Shown: positions 1-8,116, counted from the stretch's first letter. The stretch is DNA of 25,719 bases from an uncultured Bacteroidales bacterium (GCA_937914945.1 CALGJF010000029.1:1-25719); one strand, 5' to 3'. Made by a program: numbers and translations. Notes: a model not told the origin generated them from the letters alone.

Positions 1-1
1 C

Positions 2-1051
2 ATAGGCTCGCGCCTATGGCCTTTGAGCCGCAGAGATACTCCCAAACAGTTCCACGACCTGCTGGGGTGTGGTCGCACCTTGTTGCAGCAAACATTCGAC
101 AGGTATAGTCGTGTTGTTCCCAAAGAGAATATAATAGTATCAACTCACGTGGATTACACCGAGTTGGTGCGTGAACAGCTACCCGAGTTGCCCGATGAGC
201 AGGTGCTTCATGAGCCTGCTCATCGTGGTACGGCGCCGAGTATAGCTTATGTGGCTTGCCACATACGTCTGCTCAACCCCAATGCAAATATTGTAGTGGC
301 ACAGGCCGACCAATTGGTGCTTAACGAAGGACTGTTCGTCGATACCATAAGCAAAGGGCTTGATTTTGTTTCGGATAATAATAAATTGGTGGTAGTGGGT
401 ATAAAACCCACCTGTCCCGAAACACGTTACGGATATATCCAGGCCGATTCGCTCGTAGATGGCGAAAACAGCCTTTACAACGTGCGTACATTCACCGAAA
501 AACCCGAACTTGAATTTGCGCGGGTGTTTATGGAGAGTGGCGAGTTTTATTGGAACTCAGGAATCTATATTTGGAACGTAAATACCATTATAGATACCAT
601 GCGCACATTCCTACCCGATATGATGGGCGAGCTTGAGCGCGTGTTTCGCGAGATTCCTGTGCGTGCCGAACGTCGCAAGCGTGGTTACGAAATCTATACC
701 TCTTTCCCCAATGCATCAATGGATATGAGCGTTATGGAGCGTGCCGATAATGTGTGCCTGCTTGTGGGTGAGTTTGGTTGGGCCGATATCGGTACATGGA
801 ATACTCTGTACGGAACTTTGCCTGCGGATAGCGATGGAAATGTTATCATGCATTCGCGCTGCTTGAAATACAATAGCAAGAATAATGTGGTTTCTGTTCC
901 GCAGGGTAAGTTGCTTGTCTTGCAGGATGTGGACGATTTGTTGGTTGTAGATAATGGCAATGTGCTTATGGTGTGTCGTAAGGGTAGCGAACAGAATATA
1001 CGCAAATTCCTTAACGATGTGCGTATGAAACTCGGTGAGGAGTATTTGTAA
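2..1051 (+). CDS. manC: Mannose-1-phosphate guanylyltransferase, 5' end outside the window
   Basis: Makes GDP-mannose from mannose-1-phosphate and GTP in the cytoplasm, a precursor of surface polysaccharides, GDP-fucose and glycoprotein glycans. The reading frame is open to the first base of the window and already encodes IGSRLWPLSR-x-x-x-PKQF, the nucleotide-binding signature of this family, so the real start lies upstream, probably about 10-15 codons. The TTG at 23 is inside that signature and is not the start. Other family marks are FTEKPE, the NSG-I-x-x-W segment (EFYWNSGIYIWN) and a beta-strand-rich C-terminal part ending near LGEEYL. The visible part has 349 residues, close to the roughly 360 of stand-alone enzymes. 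There is no C-terminal phosphomannose isomerase cupin domain. The gene converges on a transglycosylase gene and ends at a shared palindrome. Confidence 0.92.
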   Translation: MGSRLWPLSRRDTPKQFHDLLGCGRTLLQQTFDRYSRVVPKENIIVSTHVDYTELVREQLPELPDEQVLHEPAHRGTAPSIAYVACHIRLLNPNANIVVAQADQLVLNEGLFVDTISKGLDFVSDNNKLVVVGIKPTCPETRYGYIQADSLVDGENSLYNVRTFTEKPELEFARVFMESGEFYWNSGIYIWNVNTIIDTMRTFLPDMMGELERVFREIPVRAERRKRGYEIYTSFPNASMDMSVMERADNVCLLVGEFGWADIGTWNTLYGTLPADSDGNVIMHSRCLKYNSKNNVVSVPQGKLLVLQDVDDLLVVDNGNVLMVCRKGSEQNIRKFLNDVRMKLGEEYL

Positions 1052-1065
1052 TAAATACGTTGCAT

Positions 1066-1113
1066 AAATAAAAATCAAAAGGAGCTGCATGCAGCTCCTT
1101 TTGATTTTTATTT
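1066..1113. terminator. Bidirectional terminator, 48-base perfect palindrome
   Basis: Two 24-base arms pair perfectly about the centre 1089/1090. The GC-rich core is GGAGCTGCATGCAGCTCC and A/T tracts form the outer arms, so either strand gives a stem followed by a U-rich tail. It lies between the stop codons of two converging genes and overlaps the last codons of the minus-strand gene (stop at 1108-1110). Confidence 0.9.
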
Positions 1114-2085
1114 GATAACCCACTCTTTTCTGTGTGCCCGTGTCTCTTCGGGATTGTAGTGCAGGCGTTTTGCATCGGGTATCAGAACTGTATATTCTTT
1201 GCACGTCTTATTGGGGTATTCTGTATCCCGTATCCATGGGTTTGCCTCACGTAGTTGCATGTAGGTGAGCCCATGTTTCTTGGCTATCGATGCCCAATTG
1301 ATGGTTGCGGATTTTACCATAATACTCTTTGCAATGGGCAGTGGAGGATAGAGGTCGCGGTGCTGTATGATGAACCCGAATTTTATGGGGTCGTTGAATA
1401 TGGCTTTTGCTGCAAGCAGGCGGAATATATAGCGCGATGTTTCGGGTACAAGCTGTAAGTTTATAGCCTTGCTCTCTTGTTGCTTGTCTATACGCTTGCT
1501 TATGCCGGCGCGTCCTGCGTTGTAGCTCGCTGCCACGGTGAGCCAGTCGCCAAACTCCTCGTAAGATTCCTTTAAGTAGTCGCAAGCGGCGCGTGTGGCT
1601 TTCTCTATGTGGTATCTTTCGTCTATATAGTTGTTTACCTCCAAACCGTATTGGCGTGCTGTTTTTTCCATGAACTGCCACAAGCCACCGGCTCCCACTG
1701 TTGAACGTGCATAAATGTCGCCATTGCTCTCTATAATCATAAGGTATTTGAAGTCATCGGGTATGCCACACTCCTTTAACAGGGGCTCCACAATGGGGAA
1801 TAGGCGGTTGGCACGCTTAATCTGCAAAAGAGTGTTTATGTGGGAGTATGTGAATGCAAGAATTTCGCGGTCCATGCGTTCGCGACGATCTTGCTGTGTC
1901 AGCGTTATCTTCTCCCCGGCAAATGTCAATTCTGTAGGAATCAACGGCGATACTGCACAGTAGGGGATTTGTGAATATGGCACGTTGAACTTGTCGCGTG
2001 CGCTATTGCCCAAGAGTGTTATAGCTGCGGCAATAGCTATGATTGAAATGGATATTATGCCTGCTTTTTTATAAAAAGTGCTCAT
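1108..2085 (-). CDS. Membrane-anchored lytic transglycosylase with LysM-like tail
   Basis: Cleaves the MurNAc-GlcNAc bond of peptidoglycan, leaving 1,6-anhydro ends, in the periplasm. It has 325 residues. Residues about 8-26 form one hydrophobic segment, either a signal anchor or an uncleaved signal. The SLT/MltD-like catalytic domain runs about 95-235: MIIES with the likely catalytic Glu119, GAGGLWQF at 131-138 and AASYNAG at 185-191, the three standard motifs of goose-lysozyme-type transglycosylases. The last 60 residues resemble a LysM peptidoglycan-binding module (WASIAKKHGLTYMQLREANP, then YTVLIP). It appears to be a single gene with its own promoter near 2132-2163. The exact subfamily (MltD or SLT70-like) is not settled. 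Confidence 0.9.
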   Translation of the reverse strand: MSTFYKKAGIISISIIAIAAAITLLGNSARDKFNVPYSQIPYCAVSPLIPTELTFAGEKITLTQQDRRERMDREILAFTYSHINTLLQIKRANRLFPIVEPLLKECGIPDDFKYLMIIESNGDIYARSTVGAGGLWQFMEKTARQYGLEVNNYIDERYHIEKATRAACDYLKESYEEFGDWLTVAASYNAGRAGISKRIDKQQESKAINLQLVPETSRYIFRLLAAKAIFNDPIKFGFIIQHRDLYPPLPIAKSIMVKSATINWASIAKKHGLTYMQLREANPWIRDTEYPNKTCKEYTVLIPDAKRLHYNPEETRAHRKEWVIK

Positions 2086-2131
2086 GTATAGTAGTTTATG
2101 TTGAGTAATAAATGTTAAATTGATTTTATTG

Positions 2132-2163
2132 CAAAAATACTCTTTTTAACTCCAAAAATCAAG
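2132..2163 (-). promoter_or_regulatory. Bacteroidota-type promoter for the transglycosylase gene
   Basis: Read on the minus strand: CTTG, 20 bases, TATTTTTG. This fits TAnnTTTG at -7 and has a three-of-four match to the TTTG -33 box. Transcription would start about 40 bases before the ATG at 2085. Confidence 0.55.
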
Positions 2164-2272
2164 CCGTTCCGCCTGTTTGCCATGCTTTTATTTTTTTAAT
2201 TGCGGTAAACCATGTGTTGGTTACGGAAATTTAACTATTTCGCGTGTCGGCTGCGAAATCTCAAACCAAGCT

Positions 2273-2304
2273 TTTGTTTATCTCGCTCGTTTGTGGTATC
2301 TTTG
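2273..2304 (+). promoter_or_regulatory. Bacteroidota-type promoter for the RNA methyltransferase-purD unit
   Basis: TTTG at 2273-2276, 20 bases, then TATCTTTG at 2297-2304: both boxes match the consensus at standard spacing. A small inverted repeat (GCATA-GA-TATGC, 2304-2315) sits at the expected transcription start. Confidence 0.8.
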
Positions 2305-2427
2305 CATAGATATGCAAAATAACGCATAGCGGTGCGGGGGAATGGTGCTGTCGCATATGGCAGATAGCGGTTTTCCTCTTTTTTGTTGATTTAAGGAGTG
2401 TTTTCCTGTTTTTCATTTGAATACTAT
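2305..2427 (+). promoter_or_regulatory. Long 5' leader with possible hairpins, no known riboswitch recognised
   Basis: About 117 bases separate the predicted transcription start from the ATG at 2428. The leader holds a short stem TATGC/GCATA (2311-2328), a stem CTGTC/GGCAG (2348-2363), a 7-base direct repeat ATAGCGG (2326-2332 and 2364-2370) and a U-rich tract at 2379-2384. A Shine-Dalgarno-like AAGGAG at 2393-2398 lies about 29 bases before the ATG and can pair with TCCT just after it. None of this matches a riboswitch class I know. Together with 2086-2304 this fills the longest gene-free stretch of the window. Confidence 0.3.
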
Positions 2428-3948
2428 ATGGAGGAATTTGAATTAATTGCAAAGACCTTTCAAGGTCTTGAGGAGGTCTTGGCCAAGGAGTTGGTGGCGC
2501 TTGGTGCCAATAATGTGCAGATAGGGCGACGCATGGTGTCGTTCACCGGTGATAAGGCGCTTATGTATAAAGCCAATTTTCATTTAAGAACAGCTGTCCG
2601 TATTCTCAAACCTATTCTTCATTTTAAGGCGTCCGATGCCGATCAGGTGTATAGTGTTATAAAGAGCATTGATTGGGAGAAATACCTTGATGCAAATTCC
2701 ACATTCTCGGTGGATTCCGTTGTTTACAGCGATGTATTCCGCCATTCAAAATTTGTTGCATATAGAGTAAAGGATGCCATTGCCGACTATTTCAATGAGA
2801 AGTGCGGTCGTCGTCCCTCGGTGCGCCTGAACAACCCCGATTTGATATTCCACATACATATAGCACAAGAGGATTGCACGCTTGCTTTCGATAGTTCAGG
2901 AGAGAGCTTGCACCGCCGTGGCTACCGTGTGGAAACCGGTGCAGCCCCCATTAACGAAGTGCTTGCAGCCGGTCTCATTATGCTCACCGGCTGGAACGGC
3001 GAGTGTGATTTCATAGACCCTATGTGCGGCTCGGGTACATTGCCCATTGAAGCAGCCCTCATAGCCCGTAATATTGCTCCCGGTGTCTATCGTCAGGGAT
3101 ATGCCTTTGAAAAATGGAGGGATTTTGACAGCGACCTTTTTCGTTCGATATATGAGGACGATTCGCTTGAACGCGAGTTTGAACATAAAATTTATGGCTA
3201 TGATGTAGATGGTCGCATGGTCGCTTGCGCGCGCAAGAATATAAAATCGGCCATGATGGGCGATATAATCGAAGTGGAGTGTCGCGACATAAAAGATTTT
3301 GTTCAGCCCGAAAAACGTGCCATCATGGTGGTGAATCCTCCTTATGGCGAGCGTCTTGTATCCGATAAATTGTTACAGATATATGAGAATCTCGGTTCGC
3401 GTTTGAAACATGCATTCCAGGGTAACGAGGCGTGGGTAATAAGCAGCAGTTACGACTGTTTCGATAAAATAGGCCTCAAAGCCTCGGCGCGTATTCCTTT
3501 GTATAATGGTGATCTCGATTGCGAGTTCCGTAAGTTTGAACTTTTCCAGGGTAAGTTCAAGGGGTTCCGTGAAGAGGGCAACAGCCTTAAAAAGGATTTT
3601 GCTCCTTTGAGACGCAAGTCGCGTCTGACGGGCCTTGATGGCGAGTTGCGCCCATCACGTTCAGAGCGTAGAAACGATGAATACTCTTCATTGGAGAGCG
3701 ATGAGTCGGCACGTCGTCGCAGGGAGTTGGAATCCTATTTCAACACCCGTACAGCGCAAAAAATCAGACGAAAAAAGAGCGATGACACTGCTCCCCGCGA
3801 TGAGAAGCGCGCACCACGTGGTGCTGCTCCCGCACGCAGCGGTTATGGGGCACGTAAGGGTGGCAACAGTGGGCGTCCCTCTTCGTACAAAGGAGGTAAA
3901 GGAGGGCGTGGCGCGGCTCCACGTAATAGAGGAAATGAGAAAAAGTAA
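2428..3948 (+). CDS. THUMP-domain SAM-dependent RNA methyltransferase (RlmL N-terminal-like)
   Basis: Probable N2-guanine methyltransferase of 23S rRNA, related to the N-terminal half of E. coli RlmKL and to YpsC. It has 506 residues. A ferredoxin-like/THUMP region covers about 1-155, then a Rossmann methyltransferase domain with motif I DPMCGSGTLPIEAALIA from residue 197 and the NPPYGERL motif IV from residue 303, the type found in enzymes that methylate exocyclic amines of guanine. The core ends near residue 380. A highly basic tail rich in R, K, G and S follows to 506 (RGAAPARSGYGARKGG and similar). ATG at 2428 (MEEFELIAKTFQGLEEVL) is preferred over an upstream GTG at 2398 because family members start at this point. 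First gene of a unit with purD, 21 bases apart. The substrate is inferred. Confidence 0.9.
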   Translation: MEEFELIAKTFQGLEEVLAKELVALGANNVQIGRRMVSFTGDKALMYKANFHLRTAVRILKPILHFKASDADQVYSVIKSIDWEKYLDANSTFSVDSVVYSDVFRHSKFVAYRVKDAIADYFNEKCGRRPSVRLNNPDLIFHIHIAQEDCTLAFDSSGESLHRRGYRVETGAAPINEVLAAGLIMLTGWNGECDFIDPMCGSGTLPIEAALIARNIAPGVYRQGYAFEKWRDFDSDLFRSIYEDDSLEREFEHKIYGYDVDGRMVACARKNIKSAMMGDIIEVECRDIKDFVQPEKRAIMVVNPPYGERLVSDKLLQIYENLGSRLKHAFQGNEAWVISSSYDCFDKIGLKASARIPLYNGDLDCEFRKFELFQGKFKGFREEGNSLKKDFAPLRRKSRLTGLDGELRPSRSERRNDEYSSLESDESARRRRELESYFNTRTAQKIRRKKSDDTAPRDEKRAPRGAAPARSGYGARKGGNSGRPSSYKGGKGGRGAAPRNRGNEKK

Positions 3949-3969
3949 TAACCTTTCAAAGATTATAAT

Positions 3970-5238
3970 ATGAGAATATTGCTATTGGGTAGCGGTGGTC
4001 GTGAACACGCCCTTGCCTGGAAAATTGCTCAAAGTCCCAAATTGGAGAAACTATTTATTGCACCCGGTAATGCCGGGACATCGCAAGTGGGCGAGAATGT
4101 AAATATATCTGTTTGCGATTTTGATGCCATAGCCGAATTTGTGTTACAGAACGGCGTAGATATGGTTGTAGTGGGGCCCGAGGACCCGCTTGTAAAGGGA
4201 GTGTATGACTTTTTTGCCGGTGATGAGAGGCTTAAACATATTGCAGTGATAGGTCCCACCCGTGCTGCTGCCGAGCTTGAGGGTAGCAAGTCGTTTGCAA
4301 AGGACTTTATGCAGCGCCACTCCATTCCCACAGCTGCCTATCGTGCATTTACCGCAGCCGAAAAGGAGGATGCATACCGTTTCCTTGAAGGCTTGAAGGC
4401 TCCTTATGTGCTTAAAGCCGATGGCTTGTGTGCAGGTAAGGGTGTGCTTATTCTTTCGTCGCTCGATGAGGCAAAAAAGAGTCTCGACGAGATGTTTGAT
4501 GGAATGTTCGGTTCTTCCTCGGCAACAGTAGTGATAGAGGAGTTCCTCGATGGAATAGAGTGCTCGGTATTTGTGCTCACCGATGGCAAGAATTATGTCA
4601 TTTTGCCCGAAGCTAAGGATTACAAGCGCATTGGCGAGGGTAATACCGGTCTTAACACAGGTGGCATGGGTTCTATCTCTCCCGTTCCTTTTGCAACACC
4701 AGAGTGGATGAAAAAGGTCGAGGATAGAATAATACGCCCCACAGTTGAGGGGCTTGTTGCCGACAAACTGCTCTATAAGGGTTTCATCTTCTTCGGTCTC
4801 ATCAATGTTGATGGTGAGCCTATGGTAATTGAATATAATGTGCGCATGGGCGACCCCGAAACCGAGTCGGTTATGTTGCGTCTTAAAACGGATATCGTGG
4901 ATTTGTTCCAAATGGTTGCAAATGGCACTTTGAACGAGGCTGTTGTGGAGTTTGACGATAGAACGGCGGTATGCGTGATGCTTGTTTCGGGTGGTTATCC
5001 CGAGGCGTATGACAAGGGCTTTGAGATGAGCGGCTTTGAGAATGTGAAGGAGAGCATCCTTTTCCATGCCGGAACGGCTGTTAAGGATGGCAAGGTGGTT
5101 ACAGCCGGTGGTCGTGTAATAGCTGCCTGCTCTTATGGGAACAATCGTGCCGAGGCGTTGGAGAAATCTTTCCGTGCTGCAAAGGCTATTGATTTTGAGA
5201 AAAAATATTTCAGAGGAGATATAGGTTTTGACTTATAG
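3970..5238 (+). CDS. purD: Phosphoribosylamine-glycine ligase
   Basis: Second step of de novo purine synthesis: 5-phosphoribosylamine + glycine + ATP gives glycinamide ribonucleotide. It has 422 residues, the usual full length. The N-domain starts with ILLLGSGGREHALAWK. The ATP-grasp region follows with VLKADGLCAGKGV and EEFLDGIECSVF, then the family signature NTGGMGSISP, the metal/ATP-binding segment YNVRMGDPETE and the C-terminal domain (VSGGYPEAYDKG). The enzyme is cytoplasmic and monofunctional. The gene follows the methyltransferase by 21 bases and overlaps the next reading frame by 11 bases, so translation may be coupled. Confidence 0.97.
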   Translation: MRILLLGSGGREHALAWKIAQSPKLEKLFIAPGNAGTSQVGENVNISVCDFDAIAEFVLQNGVDMVVVGPEDPLVKGVYDFFAGDERLKHIAVIGPTRAAAELEGSKSFAKDFMQRHSIPTAAYRAFTAAEKEDAYRFLEGLKAPYVLKADGLCAGKGVLILSSLDEAKKSLDEMFDGMFGSSSATVVIEEFLDGIECSVFVLTDGKNYVILPEAKDYKRIGEGNTGLNTGGMGSISPVPFATPEWMKKVEDRIIRPTVEGLVADKLLYKGFIFFGLINVDGEPMVIEYNVRMGDPETESVMLRLKTDIVDLFQMVANGTLNEAVVEFDDRTAVCVMLVSGGYPEAYDKGFEMSGFENVKESILFHAGTAVKDGKVVTAGGRVIAACSYGNNRAEALEKSFRAAKAIDFEKKYFRGDIGFDL

Positions 5239-6202
5239 TAAGACATTACAGGGGCGATTTGTTGCCACGGGTTATCCCGCGGCAACAATGCTCTTTGTGT
5301 CGTTGCTTTTGTGGGTTTTGGGTTATCTGTTGTGTATAGGTACCGCCTCCACCATGTTGTCTGTTTTGGGGCTCGACTTTATTGGCGATGCCTTTGCACG
5401 CCTTCTCTCAATGCTCTCTTTTGTGTGTACGGCATTGGTGCTTAACCACCTTTATCTGTTTGAACGGCGTGTGGCATATCTGCCTCATGTGTTCTTGTGG
5501 CTTGTGTCGGTGCAGCTTTTTCTGCAACCCGATTGTTTGGTGGCTATGGCTCTTCTTCTTTTCATGCTTTCGGTAGCGCAGTTGTTGTCGTGCAGCCAGG
5601 AGTGCGGGCAAGAGAAATCGATATATGCAGCTTTTGCAATTTTGTCCTTTTCATCGCTGTTTTTATTGCAGTTCCTGTATATTCTCCCTCTTTTCTTTGT
5701 CTATCTGTTGGTAGCCAAAATTTTTGTGGCAAGGAACTTTTTTGCGGCGTTGCTTGGGGTGGTTACCCCCTATTGGTTACTTTTGGGGCTGATATTTGTC
5801 TTTCCTTCTCTGTCGGGTCTCCTAATGCCTTTGGAAGTGGGGTTGCTTAATATTTTGGCTCCGGCTGATATGTGCTATTCAATGCAGGAATGGGTTACGC
5901 TGGGTACGGAGTTGTTGGTGTGGGGTGTTGCGGCAATGGCGTTTTTTGTTTCATCGTTTCCTGCAAAGCCATTGTTGCGTCGTCGTATGCTGTTTCTGCT
6001 TGTGGTGTATATTTATCTGTATATTCTCAATTTTATTTTTCCGCAAGACTATTCTTTGTTGCTTGCATGGCGCTTGCCTTGTACTGCGGTGATGGCGGCC
6101 TATGTGTTTTCAATGCGTGTTACGCGATTGTCGAATATATATTTTATAACTCTTAATATATTGTGGCTTTTAACAGCTTCGTTGTGTCTATGGATAGTAT
6201 AG
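5228..6202 (+). CDS. Polytopic membrane protein of unknown function, possibly DUF6427-like
   Basis: 324 residues, almost entirely hydrophobic, with roughly eight membrane segments and short polar loops. Leu, Phe and Val dominate, and there are no catalytic motifs I recognise. Length, start MTYSKTLQGRF-x-x-x-GYP and topology suggest the Bacteroidota-specific DUF6427 membrane family, from memory only. The TTG at 5228 is chosen because the first segment needs the polar lead-in and a GAGGAG sequence lies 9 bases upstream. The next ATG (5288) would start inside the first membrane segment. It overlaps purD by 11 bases and the next gene by 13, so it is surely in the same transcript. No function can be assigned. 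Confidence 0.72.
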   Translation: MTYSKTLQGRFVATGYPAATMLFVSLLLWVLGYLLCIGTASTMLSVLGLDFIGDAFARLLSMLSFVCTALVLNHLYLFERRVAYLPHVFLWLVSVQLFLQPDCLVAMALLLFMLSVAQLLSCSQECGQEKSIYAAFAILSFSSLFLLQFLYILPLFFVYLLVAKIFVARNFFAALLGVVTPYWLLLGLIFVFPSLSGLLMPLEVGLLNILAPADMCYSMQEWVTLGTELLVWGVAAMAFFVSSFPAKPLLRRRMLFLLVVYIYLYILNFIFPQDYSLLLAWRLPCTAVMAAYVFSMRVTRLSNIYFITLNILWLLTASLCLWIV

Positions 6203-6654
6203 TTGCTTTCTTCTCGGAATATGGTTATTGGGGAATGGGTGTGTTGGCCTTTTTGTCGGGGTCGGTGGTTCCTATTACAAGCGAAGTGCTTTTGGTGCTT
6301 TTTCTTAGTCTCGGACTCAATGCTGTGGCTTTGACACTTGTTGCCACATTGGGCAATACACTCGGTGGTGTAACGTGCTATTTTGTGGGTATGCTTGCCA
6401 ATAAGGATAGGGTGGTAAAGATGTTCAAAATGACTCCCCGCCGTATGCAACGCGCCGATAAGATAATTCAAAAATATGGCTATTGGGCTGCGCTGATATC
6501 TTTTGTGCCCATCCTGGGCGAGACTCTGCTGGTGTTGCTTGGCGTAATGCGTGTATCGTGGTGGAAGGTTGCCGTTGTTATGGCTCTGGGCAAGCTCATA
6601 CGTTATGGTTTTATAACAATATCATACACGGGTGTGATGCAGGCGATGGGCTGA
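6190..6654 (+). CDS. Small DedA/VTT-domain membrane protein, YqaA-like
   Basis: 154 residues from the ATG at 6190. A GTG at 6163 in the same frame is possible but lies deep in the previous gene. The sequence shows a re-entrant-type N-terminal part (YGYWGMGVLAFLSGSVVPITSEVLL), an amphipathic Gly-rich segment (TLGNTLGGVTCYFVG) and two further membrane helices with the PILGETLLVLLGVMRVSWWKV segment, the SNARE-associated/DedA pattern of the short YqaA group (E. coli YqaA has about 142 residues). Larger DedA relatives help recycle undecaprenyl phosphate or other lipids across the inner membrane. Whether YqaA does so is not established. Last gene of the plus-strand unit, 13 bases from the converging radical SAM gene. 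Confidence 0.82.
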   Translation: MDSIVAFFSEYGYWGMGVLAFLSGSVVPITSEVLLVLFLSLGLNAVALTLVATLGNTLGGVTCYFVGMLANKDRVVKMFKMTPRRMQRADKIIQKYGYWAALISFVPILGETLLVLLGVMRVSWWKVAVVMALGKLIRYGFITISYTGVMQAMG

Positions 6655-6661
6655 TGCGTGC

Positions 6662-6682
6662 AGTGCCCTAATACGAGGCACT
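6662..6682. terminator. Weak hairpin between convergent genes
   Basis: AGTGCC at 6662-6667 pairs with GGCACT at 6677-6682 around a 9-base loop, across the 13-base gap between two converging stop codons. The tail on the plus strand is only moderately T-rich (6683-6710). It is the only structure here that could stop the two converging transcripts. Confidence 0.3.
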
Positions 6683-7444
6683 TGCCTTTATGCCCTCTTT
6701 CTTTAATAGCTCCACAATTCTATCGAGTTCCTCGTGTGTGGCTTTTTCCAGCCCCGCAGTGGGTGTCTCTCTGTCTATGGTGTATATCATAACCTCGCGT
6801 GGGGCTATCTCTTTTACGACCTTAATCCATGGCTCTACATACTCGTTGCCGGTATTGTTTACATCAATTCCGTTTGCATGGCCTTTCATGAACATGGTTT
6901 GTATAACGGCTTTGCCGTTAAATGCTTTCATTCTTTCAATTATGGCTTCAAGGTTGTATTTCCCCGTTGGTTGGTCTATTCTTTTTATATACTCAGGGTT
7001 TACTGTGTCGAGCTTAAGTATGTTGTTATCAACAAGTTTAAGAGCTTCAAAGACATTGTCGCGTGTAATGAGTGTGGCATTTGTGAGTACACTCACTCTG
7101 GCCTTGGGGCAATAACGATTGCGCAGGGCAATGGTGTCGGCTATTATCTCTGCAAAATGGGGGTGTATGGTAGGTTCGCCATTGCCGGCAAATGTCAGAA
7201 CGTCGGGTGTGCTGCCTGCCCTCTGCATCTCCTTCAACTTGGTTTCAAGTGCGTTGGCAACCTCCTCGCGTGTTGGTAACGCGGTGTGGGTGCGGTGCGC
7301 TGCATTAAGCCCGCATTCGCAATAAAGGCAGTCGAAGGTGCATACCTTACCATCGGCAGGTAAAAGGTTTATACCCAATGATATTCCTAATCTGCGGCTG
7401 TGTACGGGGCCAAATATTGGCGATGGATAGATGATGGTAGGCAT
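6668..7444 (-). CDS. Radical SAM protein, substrate unknown
   Basis: 258 residues. A CxxxCxxC [4Fe-4S] cluster motif is made by Cys35, Cys39 and Cys42 (CTFDCLYC), with an extra Cys44. The N-terminal segment (SPIFGPVHSRRLGISLGINLL) is typical of the YfkA/MJ0683-like radical SAM group annotated in many Bacteroidota without a defined reaction. FAGNGEPTIHP matches the SAM-binding GGE-like motif and VLTNAT the ribose-contact strand. No second cluster domain is visible. ATG at 7444 (MPTIIYPSP) is chosen over a TTG at 7483, which would add 13 Asn/Lys-rich residues unlike the family. Third gene of the argS-rnhA unit, 48 bases after rnhA. Confidence 0.85.
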   Translation of the reverse strand: MPTIIYPSPIFGPVHSRRLGISLGINLLPADGKVCTFDCLYCECGLNAAHRTHTALPTREEVANALETKLKEMQRAGSTPDVLTFAGNGEPTIHPHFAEIIADTIALRNRYCPKARVSVLTNATLITRDNVFEALKLVDNNILKLDTVNPEYIKRIDQPTGKYNLEAIIERMKAFNGKAVIQTMFMKGHANGIDVNNTGNEYVEPWIKVVKEIAPREVMIYTIDRETPTAGLEKATHEELDRIVELLKKEGIKASASY

Positions 7445-7492
7445 AATATTCTTTTGCTTATTTGAATTGTTATTGTATAACAATGCTGCTCT

Positions 7493-8116
7493 CTATTTTC
7501 TGCCGAAATCGGCAGGAATTTCACCCCAACTGCCTGTTTCCCACTTTGTTATTGGGTTGGGGTAGTTGTTGTTTTTCAACCATTTTTCGGCTCTTTCAAT
7601 GAGCCCGAAGAGTTCTTCGGTTTCTGCTGTGCGTGGTAGTTTGGTTTTGCAGCAACCCTGTTTTACCCATAGTATGGCATTGCGGCTGTCGCTATATATG
7701 GGTATATTACTCTCTTTCTGCTTGAGCAGTGCAAGGGCATGTACTATTGCCAGGAACTCCCCGATGTTATTCGTTCCATATACGGGCCCGAAATGGAATA
7801 TTTCTTCTCCTGTGGCAAGATATACACCGCGGTATTCCATCTGTCCGGGATTGCCGCTGCATGCGGCATCTACAGCAAGAGCGTTGCGCTGCACATTGGC
7901 GGGCAGTTCGCTATGCTCCGTCTTTGGTTTTGGGGCATTGCCACCTATGTATAGTTGTGGCGACGAGCTGTATGCACGGTCGGCCTCGGCTTGGGTGGCG
8001 AAGGATTTATAAAGGGCTTGTTTCACTCCCTTTATCTGCGCCTGACACTTGTCCCATGAGTCGTATACCCCCGGTTCAAGCCCGTTCCACACTACATAGT
8101 ATCGTTTCTTTGCCAT
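7493..8116 (-). CDS. rnhA: Ribonuclease H1 with N-terminal viroplasmin (hybrid-binding) domain
   Basis: Cuts the RNA strand of RNA-DNA hybrids, removing R-loops and primers. It has 207 residues. Residues 1-50 (KRYYVVWNGLEPGVYDSWDKC and FATQAEADRAY) are the caulimovirus viroplasmin/hybrid-binding domain that grips the duplex. Residues about 78-207 are the RNase H fold with a plausible acidic set Asp83 (AVDAACSGNPG), Glu120 (IGEFLAI), Asp143 (YSDSRNA) and Asp203 (IPADFG). The ending GSWGEIPADFGRK is typical of the Bacteroidota form. Its ATG shares one base with the argS stop (TAATG), so translation is probably coupled to argS. Confidence 0.95.
   Translation of the reverse strand: MAKKRYYVVWNGLEPGVYDSWDKCQAQIKGVKQALYKSFATQAEADRAYSSSPQLYIGGNAPKPKTEHSELPANVQRNALAVDAACSGNPGQMEYRGVYLATGEEIFHFGPVYGTNNIGEFLAIVHALALLKQKESNIPIYSDSRNAILWVKQGCCKTKLPRTAETEELFGLIERAEKWLKNNNYPNPITKWETGSWGEIPADFGRK

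Noticed and set aside
23..1051. TTG at 23 as start of the guanylyltransferase
   Set aside because: The frame is open upstream and already encodes the conserved nucleotide-binding signature before this codon, so the gene is cut by the window edge.
2393..2398. AAGGAG as ribosome-binding site of the THUMP methyltransferase
   Set aside because: It is about 29 bases from the ATG that fits the family, too far to act directly. The GTG at 2398 is inside the motif itself.
2261..2452. 63-codon minus-strand frame over the methyltransferase leader
   Set aside because: It has no promoter of its own and no family likeness, and it overlaps the promoter and start of a well-supported gene.
3635..3973. 112-codon frame overlapping the 3' end of the THUMP methyltransferase gene
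   Set aside because: It is a frame-shifted reading of the repetitive basic tail. I considered a frameshift in the methyltransferase but its own frame runs cleanly to the stop at 3948.
4144..5067. 307-codon open frame antisense to purD
   Set aside because: purD is complete and unmistakable on the other strand. The antisense product is Cys/His-rich with no recognisable domain, as expected for a shadow frame.
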